A stretch of DNA of 21,377 nucleotides from CBFHSD01 sp965658375. Lineage in GTDB: Bacteria > Bacteroidota > Bacteroidia > Flavobacteriales_G > Salibacteraceae. The notes under the pieces were generated by a model that saw only the letters and a program-made list of their open reading frames with translations, was not told where the DNA came from and did not search any database. A program made the translations under genes and the position numbers. Position 1 is the stretch's first letter, and the number at the start of each line of letters is the position of its first letter. The stretch is taken from NCBI GenBank assembly GCA_965658375.1, contig CBFHSD010000041.1, positions 1 through 21,377 of the forward strand, in the 5' to 3' direction. This document shows, one piece after another, positions 14,816-21,377 of the stretch.

Positions 14816-15703
14816 ATGGCTAATTTTATTACAAACGATATAAAATCGGTTTTTAGAACCAATAACCGCATGGGACAAATCATTGTCTTGAATGTGGTGG
14901 TGTTCATTTTCCTTAACATCGTAAAAGCTACTTATGGTTTTGGCCCCGAAGGTGAATTGTTCTACAAAGAATTTCTTCCCTGGTTCGGGATCCCAACCAA
15001 AGGCATAGATGTACTCTTTCACTTTTGGACATTGTTTACCTATATGTTCTCTCATGTGGCATTTTTGCACATCCTTTGGAATATGCTCTTGCTCTACTGG
15101 TTTGGTAAAATTTTGCAAGACTTACTCGGACAAGAAAAACTGCTATACGCCTATCTAGGTGGCGGATTGGCAGGAGGAGTATTGTTCGCTGTTTTCACCT
15201 TTTTCCCAGGGCTATTTAGTGGGAGCTCTGCTCTTATTGGCGCCTCTGGTGGAGTATTAAGCGTGGTAGTAGCAGCAGCTACCTTGACACCCAATTTCCA
15301 AATCAGTTTGATTCTGATTGGGCCTGTAAGAATCAAGTACCTGGCACTCTTCATTTTCATAACCTCGACAGTGTTGGATTTCAATTTAAATACGGGTGGT
15401 AAACTTGCTCATGTGGGGGGCGCCCTTTTTGGTTTCTTTTACATCAATCAACTGCAAAACGGAACAAACCTCGCAGCACCTTTAGAACAAATAGCAGCTT
15501 TTTTCAACCGAACAAAACAAACCAGAAGCCACATGCGAGTGGTACACAAGAACACCAAAAACAAAGGCTCACAGACCTCAAATAGTACCGATTTAGAAAA
15601 ACGGGTTGATGAAATTCTTGATAAAATCAACAGTTCTGGGTATGACAGCCTTTCAAAATCAGAAAGAGAATTGTTATTTCGTGCTTCCAAAAGAAACGAT
15701 TAG
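14816..15703 (+). CDS. Second rhomboid protease with cytoplasmic tail
   Basis: A 295-residue rhomboid paralogue. Core motifs: FLHILWNM (83-90) with N89 for the oxyanion, catalytic S144 in LIGASGGVLS, and catalytic H199 in KLAHVGGALFGF. The hydrophobic core ends near 210. The last 85 residues are a soluble tail: a basic stretch with RTKQTRSHMRVVHKNTKNKG, then DLEKRVDEILDKINSSGY and LSKSERELLFRASKR, the kind of short helical tail found on many Bacteroidota rhomboids (DUF6576-like). The tail could bind a partner or place the protease next to one. It follows the first rhomboid gene by two bases and precedes the next gene by six, in the same operon as mutL. Confidence 0.9.
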   Translation: MANFITNDIKSVFRTNNRMGQIIVLNVVVFIFLNIVKATYGFGPEGELFYKEFLPWFGIPTKGIDVLFHFWTLFTYMFSHVAFLHILWNMLLLYWFGKILQDLLGQEKLLYAYLGGGLAGGVLFAVFTFFPGLFSGSSALIGASGGVLSVVVAAATLTPNFQISLILIGPVRIKYLALFIFITSTVLDFNLNTGGKLAHVGGALFGFFYINQLQNGTNLAAPLEQIAAFFNRTKQTRSHMRVVHKNTKNKGSQTSNSTDLEKRVDEILDKINSSGYDSLSKSERELLFRASKRND

Positions 15704-15709
15704 CCCTCT

Positions 15710-16810
15710 ATGATTCGGAAAGCGTTCATTGTCTGCAACCTACTGGCAGCTTTAGCCTTAATATCCTCCTTTGTGGGAGCATGGATAGATCCAATTGACG
15801 CTTGGGTATTTGCATTTATTACCCTGATTTTTCCCTATCTAGCAACCATCAACATGGTGTTCTTCTTATTGTGGCTGTTGTTCAAAAGCAAATGGTGCCT
15901 TCTATCTTTACTGGTATTGTTGGTAGCTAGCCCATGGCTGATCGATTGGTACGCTGTTCAGTTCACTTCCAATCAAGCTTCTGAGAAAGATATTAAAATA
16001 AGTACATACAACGTACGCCTCTTTAACAAGTATGGGTGGAAAACCGACAAAAAAACCTTGTCCGGAATGCTTGCTTATATGCGAGAAGAAGCACCAGATA
16101 TTGCACTTTTCCAAGAATTCTACCATGTAGATGATGCACCTCAATACAGTGCTTTAGCCCCTTTTCTCGGGACTTTCAAAGGCTACAATTATTACTTTGA
16201 GCGTCAACCAACTTGGAACTCTTCTCGCCCACGGTTTTTCGGCCTGGCCATTTTTAGCCGATATCCCATTGTAGAAACAGGTATTATTAGCCAAGGGCCT
16301 AAAACAGGAAAAGCAAAGGATGTATTTGTTGACTTGTTAATAGACAGCGACACCATTAGGGTTTACAATGTGCATTTAGAAAGTTTGGGCTTTAACAAGA
16401 CAGAATACAGCTTTATAGAAAACACAGGGAACCCGGGTAGAAATGATCAACTGTACACTTCGAAAACAGTGTTTAACAAGTTTAAAGGTGCAAGTCAAAA
16501 ACGCGCTTTACAGGTAAATAAGCTTGCGAGACATATAGAGAATTGTCCGTATCCTGTAATTCTAGGCGGTGATTTTAATGATACTAGAAGTTCTTTTACC
16601 TATCAAATGTTGACCAAAGATTTATCAGATGCTTTTCTTGAAGCTGGAAGTGGTTTTGGACATACGTATTTCGGAAAAGGAATTGTGCCCTCCATGCGCA
16701 TTGATTTCTTGTTGCACTCAGAACATTTTGAAACCGTAAGTGCTTCTGCCCCTTCAATCAAATTGAGTGATCACGATCCGGTTGTTGCAACATTCAAATT
16801 TGAGCAGTAA
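15710..16810 (+). CDS. Membrane-anchored endonuclease/exonuclease/phosphatase-family protein
   Basis: A 366-residue protein with three N-terminal membrane segments (about 5-23, 33-58 and 62-80) and an EEP-superfamily metal-dependent phosphoesterase domain (about 94-366). The active-site set is complete: N101 in STYNVRLF, E136 in LFQEFY, H222 in NVHLES, D288 and N290 in GGDFNDTRSS, D332 in RIDFLL, and D354-H355 in LSDHDPV. The domain is expected on the periplasmic side. The substrate could be nucleic acid, phospholipid or another phosphoester; the sequence does not decide. It is the last gene of the mutL operon, six bases after the second rhomboid. Its stop lies one base from the stop of the converging gene on the other strand. 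Confidence 0.9.
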   Translation: MIRKAFIVCNLLAALALISSFVGAWIDPIDAWVFAFITLIFPYLATINMVFFLLWLLFKSKWCLLSLLVLLVASPWLIDWYAVQFTSNQASEKDIKISTYNVRLFNKYGWKTDKKTLSGMLAYMREEAPDIALFQEFYHVDDAPQYSALAPFLGTFKGYNYYFERQPTWNSSRPRFFGLAIFSRYPIVETGIISQGPKTGKAKDVFVDLLIDSDTIRVYNVHLESLGFNKTEYSFIENTGNPGRNDQLYTSKTVFNKFKGASQKRALQVNKLARHIENCPYPVILGGDFNDTRSSFTYQMLTKDLSDAFLEAGSGFGHTYFGKGIVPSMRIDFLLHSEHFETVSASAPSIKLSDHDPVVATFKFEQ

Positions 16811-16811
16811 G

Positions 16812-19328
16812 CTACCATACACTTCCAACAATGGTCACGTGCCCATTGATGGTTTCCCCCAGTTCCGGAATGGTTAGACTATAGAAATAAACGCCATCAG
16901 ATATGTCGTATGCATCCCAATTATTCTTGTAATAATCTCGTTCATAAATAACCTGTCCCCAGCGATTATAAATCACCAAATGGCTTGGTCCGTAAAGATC
17001 AAGGTTTTCAAAAACCAGGTAATCATTGATGCCATCTCCGTTTGGCGTAATCACATTTGAGGCTTCAATACCGAGCACCACGCTTACAGTTTTAAATACT
17101 GAATCTACACAACCAAACTCATCTTGAATGGCTAAAGTTACCATGTAAGACCCAGTGTCTGAATAAATAGTTGATGGGTCTTGATCAAAGGCATCTGGTC
17201 CATCGGTAATTCCAAAATTCCACCACCAGGAGCTAAGCCCCCCTAAATCTGTTGAAGAAGCATCGAAGAAATAAATAGGATCTCCTATACGCGATTTCAA
17301 AAAAGGCTCTGATGTAAATTCTGCTATTGGGTTCCCACCATCAACAATGTTTCTACTCGAGCTTGCTAGACAACCTATTGAATCTTTAACAGTAAGTTGG
17401 TATGTTCCCGATGGTACAAAAACGGACTGAGAAGTATCTCCGGTACTCCACACAAAACTTTGATTAGAAGAATCTCCCGACAGAAGCACTCCTTCATCTG
17501 TACAAGCAATTGTATCGCCATAAATACTGGGGTTTGGCACTACCAACGCTACTCTAAAAGTATCGCTTACGTTAGAACATCCGTTGGTATCTGTAACGAG
17601 AACAGCATACACACCTTCAGTTACTTGCACTTGTGAGGTGGTATCTCCAGTACTCCATAAATAGCCTTCATAGAATTGAGTTTCAATAGCAGCTAATGAA
17701 TTAAGGCAATACAAAGAATCTCCGGTAATGCTTGGTTCTGGCAATGCCCACAAGCCCAGCGCTAAAGAATCTGCGGCAAAGCATCCATTTTTAGATACTT
17801 CAATCCACAAGTTGGCACTCGTATCTAGTGCAGTTGTGAAATTTGTATCAGCAGTACTCCACAAGTAGGTATCAAAAGTATCGAGTACAGTATAGATGCT
17901 GGTATCGCCAATACAAAAGAAAGGATCGCCAATAATTTGAACGGTAGGAATAGGTACATCATTCACATCAAAACCTATTGATTTCACACAATTTCCTTCT
18001 GTAACAGTAATGCCGTAATTCCCCGCGGGAACACGAATGCTTGATAAGGTATCATTGGCGCCTGTGCTCCATTGGTAACTATCAAAACTTCCACCTTGAA
18101 CAGTTAACAATACAGAATCTTGGTCGCATAAAACAGAATCTCCCTGAACAACTGGAATCAACACTGTACTATCAACAAACACAACAAAAGTTCCATAGGT
18201 TGTGTCTCTTGGTGTGGCATTGTCAAAAGCCATAAACGATAAGGTATTGAACCCGACTGTAGCAGAAGATCCAACAAAAGAAGCATCTAATGATGCACTT
18301 ACTCCACTTATATTGCTGTTGATTTGAAAACCAGGTGGCGCATTCACTGCCTGAATAGTGCAAATTTGACTTTGTTCTGGAGCTAATACAGAAAAATTAA
18401 TATCCAAAGTATCTTCTAAACAGATGTAAAAAGTATCGCACAGCTCAACGTTGGTGTAGATGGGAGGAATATTAGTACTGTTGCATGCATTGAATAAAAA
18501 CGATTGGTCTGATAACCAGTCAACCCCATCATACTGCCCAAAAGGACCATCGTATGAGGAGCCAGCAGTATCGAATCTTCCGAATTGGATAAAGTCTATT
18601 CCATCTCCTTTGTTGGCTCCAACAGTAGAAGGAGTTCCCCCAAATCCATTTGTTCCACCAGAAGCAGATCCAGTGGTCCATTCCATGGTTTTGTAGCAAA
18701 ATGCCACATTCTGTCCCGGTTCTAAAATAGGATCATTACCGTCTGTTAAAATAAGCTGAAAGGTATTTCGCTTGTCAGACTGCATGTTGTAATAGCCTAC
18801 ATCTACCCAATTCACATAAATGGCTGTGGGTGTAATCTTGTAATACACTTCTCCTGCTGCTACTCCGCCAGAAATTCTTGTATCTACATCTCCCCAAAAC
18901 GGGGCTACCATCTCAAAATTGGTGGATGGGAAAGAAACTCCTGAATAAGTTGCAAAAGGTGTATTGAACGACACGTTTCCGTTATTGTTGATATACACAT
19001 CGCTCATTTGGGTGCCGTAAAAGCAAAAATCGAATGGCAAATTTATGAGGGCTGTAGAACCATCATCATTGGGCTGCATGGCAAGAGTGTAGCTTGTATC
19101 GGGTTCTATATAACAGCCACAACTATTGACTGAAGATGAACGCAATTCCTGAGAAACACCTGCTTGAGATTGGGCATCAAACACATGCTGAATGTTCTCA
19201 TTACCTGTTAATTGGCCGGTGCTTTTCTTTTGGGTATATGTGTTTAAATCAATGTATTGCTGTGCCTTTGTATGTGAAAGCACGCAGCATATGGAAATCA
19301 TGAAGAAGATGGCCGGTTTAATGCCCAT
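16812..19328 (-). CDS. Type IX-secreted nidogen-like protein, gliding-type C-terminus
   Basis: An 838-residue secreted protein. Domains in order: signal peptide (1-22, ending HTKAQ), nidogen-like domain (about 95-283; YINNNGNVSF and MVAPFWGDVDTR are typical), a cadherin-like beta domain (about 290-390), four tandem Ig-like units of about 65-70 residues (about 391-460, 461-527, 528-597, 598-664), a PKD domain (about 667-751; WWWNFG and SDTGSYMVTLAIQD) and the type B sorting domain (about 755-838; NVITPNGDGINDYLVF and IYNRWGQVIYE). Each Ig-like unit carries WSTGDT or a close variant (419, 490, 558, 627) and one or more Cys. The last domain sends cargo through the type IX system. The usual role is surface adhesion or matrix; no enzyme motif is seen. 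It may share a transcript with pepT, 60 bases upstream. Confidence 0.93.
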   Translation of the reverse strand: MGIKPAIFFMISICCVLSHTKAQQYIDLNTYTQKKSTGQLTGNENIQHVFDAQSQAGVSQELRSSSVNSCGCYIEPDTSYTLAMQPNDDGSTALINLPFDFCFYGTQMSDVYINNNGNVSFNTPFATYSGVSFPSTNFEMVAPFWGDVDTRISGGVAAGEVYYKITPTAIYVNWVDVGYYNMQSDKRNTFQLILTDGNDPILEPGQNVAFCYKTMEWTTGSASGGTNGFGGTPSTVGANKGDGIDFIQFGRFDTAGSSYDGPFGQYDGVDWLSDQSFLFNACNSTNIPPIYTNVELCDTFYICLEDTLDINFSVLAPEQSQICTIQAVNAPPGFQINSNISGVSASLDASFVGSSATVGFNTLSFMAFDNATPRDTTYGTFVVFVDSTVLIPVVQGDSVLCDQDSVLLTVQGGSFDSYQWSTGANDTLSSIRVPAGNYGITVTEGNCVKSIGFDVNDVPIPTVQIIGDPFFCIGDTSIYTVLDTFDTYLWSTADTNFTTALDTSANLWIEVSKNGCFAADSLALGLWALPEPSITGDSLYCLNSLAAIETQFYEGYLWSTGDTTSQVQVTEGVYAVLVTDTNGCSNVSDTFRVALVVPNPSIYGDTIACTDEGVLLSGDSSNQSFVWSTGDTSQSVFVPSGTYQLTVKDSIGCLASSSRNIVDGGNPIAEFTSEPFLKSRIGDPIYFFDASSTDLGGLSSWWWNFGITDGPDAFDQDPSTIYSDTGSYMVTLAIQDEFGCVDSVFKTVSVVLGIEASNVITPNGDGINDYLVFENLDLYGPSHLVIYNRWGQVIYERDYYKNNWDAYDISDGVYFYSLTIPELGETINGHVTIVGSVW

Positions 19329-19362
19329 AGGATTATTTGAATGTATGACGTGTTAGACTTAA

Positions 19363-19377
19363 GAAAGGGTGCCTTTC
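19363..19377 (-). other. Short hairpin between pepT and the nidogen-like gene
   Basis: GAAAGG and CCTTTC pair perfectly around three bases, starting about 11 bases after the pepT stop in the direction of transcription. No T-run follows, so it may be an RNA-processing or pausing signal or chance rather than a terminator. Confidence 0.3.
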
Positions 19378-19388
19378 ATCCACTAGAA

Positions 19389-20639
19389 TTAAGATTTCTC
19401 TTCCCAAATCTCAACAAGGTGAACTAAAGTTTGCACTGCGCTTTGCATATCTTGTACACTTGTCCATTCTACTTTGCTATGAAAATCATGTTCTCCAGCA
19501 TAGATATTAGGGCAAGGTAGGCCCATAAAACTCAAACGCGAACCATCGGTACCACCGCGTATGCTGCGTTTGGTAACTTCTAAACCTGTTCTTTGAATAG
19601 CTTCCTCGGCATAACTCACAATTTCAGGGTTTTGATCTATTACCTGTTTCATGTTTCTGTATTGCTCGCTTACCTTGAAAGTATAAGTAGAATTTGGATA
19701 ATTCTTCATTGCCTGCTTGACAATACCTTCTAACTGCTCCTCTAAGGTTGTTAATTCTTCATCCACAAAAGAACGAATGATAAATGTTGATTTCGCTTTT
19801 TCTGCCGTTCCATAAATTTCTAAAGGATGAATGAATCCTTCTCTCCCAGAAGTTGTTTCTGGGCTCAAGCCTTTTTTGGGTAAGAGCGCCAAAACATCTG
19901 CCATGGCTTTGGCTGCGTTTTCTAACTTTCCTTTGGCGAACCCTGGGTGAATGCTTACTCCTTCTATCTCTATACTTACTCCATCAGCGCTGAAAGTCTC
20001 GTCTTCAATGGTTCCCAATTTCTCACCATCTACTGTGTAACCAAATTGAGCATTAAGCTTATCAATATCTACTTTGTCTGCACCTCTTCCTATTTCTTCG
20101 TCTGGCGTAAAAAGAATGCGAATTGCCCCGTGCTTTACTTCTGGATGTGACATTAAATAAGTAGCCAGATCCATAATCTCTGCCACTCCTGCTTTGTTAT
20201 CTGCACCAAGTAAAGTATCACCACTTGCCGTAATGAGATCATTTCCAACTTGAGATTGCAAGCCTACATAACGCTCAGGGTCCATAATGACACTCTCATC
20301 TTTAGGAAGCGAAAATGCTTTGCCATCAAAATTCTTATGAATGATTGGCTCTACTCCTTCTCCAGAGCAATCTGGACTAGTATCCATGTGCGAGCAAAAA
20401 CAAATGGTTGGAACATTCTTACTTGTATTTGAAGGGATGGTGGCATACACGTATCCCCACTCATCCATTTCAGCATCACTTACTCCGATTTCGTGAAGCT
20501 CTTCAACCAATACTCTTCCAAGATTCTTTTGCTTTTCGGTAGATGGGATGGTGGTGGAACGCGGATCGCTTTGGGTATCAATCTTTGCGTAACGGATAAA
20601 ACGGTCTACTACTGTATGCTTGTATGATGCTAATGCCAT
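19389..20639 (-). CDS. pepT: Peptidase T (tripeptide aminopeptidase)
   Basis: A 416-residue M20-family zinc aminopeptidase that removes the N-terminal residue from tripeptides in the cytoplasm. Metal and catalytic residues are all visible: H84 and D86 in CFCSHMDTSPD, bridging D147 in LLGADNKAG, E181-E182 in FTPDEEIGRG, D204 in TVDGE, and H387 in DFHSKVEW. The dimerization domain lies between about 212 and 320. The start is the ATG at 20637-20639: the frame continues 37 codons upstream to 20750, but that stretch is basic and hydrophobic without similarity to PepT, and its first codon would lie inside a long inverted repeat. From 20639 the N-terminus (YKHTVVDRFIRYAKIDTQSD) lines up with E. coli PepT. 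A candidate promoter lies just upstream. Confidence 0.95.
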   Translation of the reverse strand: MALASYKHTVVDRFIRYAKIDTQSDPRSTTIPSTEKQKNLGRVLVEELHEIGVSDAEMDEWGYVYATIPSNTSKNVPTICFCSHMDTSPDCSGEGVEPIIHKNFDGKAFSLPKDESVIMDPERYVGLQSQVGNDLITASGDTLLGADNKAGVAEIMDLATYLMSHPEVKHGAIRILFTPDEEIGRGADKVDIDKLNAQFGYTVDGEKLGTIEDETFSADGVSIEIEGVSIHPGFAKGKLENAAKAMADVLALLPKKGLSPETTSGREGFIHPLEIYGTAEKAKSTFIIRSFVDEELTTLEEQLEGIVKQAMKNYPNSTYTFKVSEQYRNMKQVIDQNPEIVSYAEEAIQRTGLEVTKRSIRGGTDGSRLSFMGLPCPNIYAGEHDFHSKVEWTSVQDMQSAVQTLVHLVEIWEEKS

Positions 20640-20655
20640 GAAATCGAATTTTGCC

Positions 20656-20686
20656 CGAAAATACCGAATTCTTTGAGCTTTGAAAA
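20656..20686 (-). promoter_or_regulatory. Candidate promoter of pepT
   Basis: On the minus strand TATTTTCG (20656-20663) is one base off TAnnTTTG, with TTTTC (20682-20686) 18 bases upstream in the -33 place. The -7 element ends 16 bases before the ATG at 20639. It would lie inside the longer reading frame, which supports the shorter start. Confidence 0.38.
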
Positions 20687-20746
20687 GCTTCAGCCTCTTC
20701 CTTTTACAATTGCTGAGAATGACGTACTTAAATGATAGGACTTGCA

Positions 20747-20779
20747 ACAAGAATAGCCGCTAATAGCGGCTATTCTTGT
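20747..20779 (-). terminator. Perfect 16-base inverted repeat, terminator of the pepD-like gene
   Basis: Arms 20747-20762 and 20764-20779 are exact reverse complements around a single A. In RNA the central TAATA would form the loop and the arms a stem of about 14 pairs with a G+C-rich tip. It begins 27 bases after the stop of the dipeptidase gene and before the pepT promoter, the place for a terminator. The tract after the stem is only mildly T-rich. Confidence 0.7.
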
Positions 20780-20806
20780 GCTCATTCTTGTATCTTATAG
20801 AAAAGC

Positions 20807-21377
20807 TTAAACCATTTTAGGAATACGCTTCATGGTTTCTACCGTGTACTTCCAAAATTTCTGAACGGAGCTAATTTGAACGCGCTCATCTGGTGAGTGA
20901 GCTCCTCTTATGGTAGGTCCGTAAGAAATCATCTCCATACCGGGGTAATTCACCCCTAAAATTCCGCATTCCAAACCAGCATGACATGCATTTACATGCG
21001 GTTTTTCGCTGAATAGCTCTTGGTAAAGCTCAGACATCATTGATACAATGGCACTTGTTGGTTTTGGTGTCCAACCAGGATAAGACCCATCATTTTCTAC
21101 ATGAGCACCCATTAATTCAAAAGCTGCTTTCACGCTTCTTGCTACTTCCCATTTCTGAGATTCTACAGAACTGCGCTGCAAACTTTGGCATAGAAACTCA
21201 CCATCTTTCACTAATACGCGTGCTAAATTGCTCGATGTTTCAACCAAATCTTCAACGTCTGTACTCATTCTAAACACTCCGTTTGGCAATGCAGCCAAAG
21301 CCTTGATCATTTTCTCTTGAGAATCAAGATCCATCACATGCTCAGGGTCTTTACATGGATCACAAAAAATCTCCATG
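20807..21377 (-). CDS. pepD: PepD-like aminoacyl-histidine dipeptidase, 3' part
   Basis: The C-terminal 190 codons of an M20-family cytosolic dipeptidase (beta-Ala-His dipeptidase, PepD). The frame is open through the right edge; the Met at 21374-21376 is internal, since family members are about 480-490 residues and this part matches only the final third. Hallmarks are HAGLECGILG, a zinc-site region near the C-terminus, and SYGPTIRGAHSPDERVQI, the near-invariant closing motif of PepD. It splits dipeptides, often Xaa-His. The metal-binding His and Asp of the first half lie outside the window. It lies upstream of pepT on the same strand but is set apart by the inverted repeat at 20747-20779. 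Confidence 0.92.
   Translation of the reverse strand, partial: MEIFCDPCKDPEHVMDLDSQEKMIKALAALPNGVFRMSTDVEDLVETSSNLARVLVKDGEFLCQSLQRSSVESQKWEVARSVKAAFELMGAHVENDGSYPGWTPKPTSAIVSMMSELYQELFSEKPHVNACHAGLECGILGVNYPGMEMISYGPTIRGAHSPDERVQISSVQKFWKYTVETMKRIPKMV

Noticed and set aside
20640..20750. A 37-codon N-terminal extension of pepT
   Set aside because: It has no similarity to PepT, its first codon lies inside the long inverted repeat, and a likely promoter lies inside it.
1..21377. Phage, insertion sequence, CRISPR, toxin-antitoxin, tRNA or rRNA genes
   Set aside because: None of the usual proteins, direct-repeat arrays or RNA signatures could be seen on either strand.

Overview
The window looks like chromosome from a Bacteroidota bacterium, most likely a flavobacterium-like lineage (Flavobacteriales, Cryomorphaceae/Schleiferiaceae type). 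Four things point there: a Bat (Bacteroides aerotolerance) gene cluster; a large secreted protein ending in a gliding-motility-type (type B) C-terminal domain of the type IX secretion system; promoter elements of the TAnnTTTG kind; and start codons without Shine-Dalgarno sequences. The DNA is A+T-rich and densely coding. I see no tRNA, rRNA, CRISPR array, insertion sequence, integrase or phage gene.

Region 1 (1-7700, + strand) is one tightly packed operon cut by the left edge: a MoxR-type AAA+ ATPase (3' part), a DUF58 protein, a membrane protein with a BatD/DUF4381-like layout, BatA, BatB, BatC, BatD and BatE. Neighbouring genes overlap by 1-8 bases or are 1-2 bases apart, so translation is probably coupled. 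The likely product is an envelope complex. A cytoplasmic MoxR/DUF58 pair would act on membrane-anchored von Willebrand A proteins (BatA, BatB), with TPR proteins (BatC, BatE) and a large periplasmic protein (BatD).

Region 2 (7701-10304, +) holds a branched-chain amino acid aminotransferase gene (ilvE) with its own promoter and a palindrome in front of it. A clear intrinsic terminator follows, then a secreted protein with a carboxypeptidase-D-like regulatory domain.

Region 3 (10305-10953, +) is a gene graveyard. It contains the N-terminal and C-terminal ends of a tricorn-type S41 protease with the roughly 900-1000 codons between them gone, a frameshift in the signal peptide and no start codon. 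The C-terminal scrap is by chance in frame with the next gene, a cyclophilin lipoprotein, whose true start is at 10954.

Region 4 (11890-16810, +) is a second compact operon: a small single-membrane-segment protein, mutL (with degraded endonuclease motifs), two rhomboid proteases in tandem, and a membrane-anchored endonuclease/exonuclease/phosphatase-family protein.

Region 5 (16812-21377, - strand) converges on region 4 with one base between stop codons. Read in its own direction it holds the 3' part of a PepD-like dipeptidase cut by the right edge, a long perfect inverted repeat that is probably a terminator, pepT (tripeptidase T), and the large secreted protein with a nidogen-like domain. 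PepD, PepT and the lost tricorn-type protease all belong to peptide breakdown. No wholly new system is apparent. The most notable points are the deleted tricorn protease, the noncanonical MutL, the ilvE operator-like palindrome, and the orphan regulatory-domain protein at 8994.
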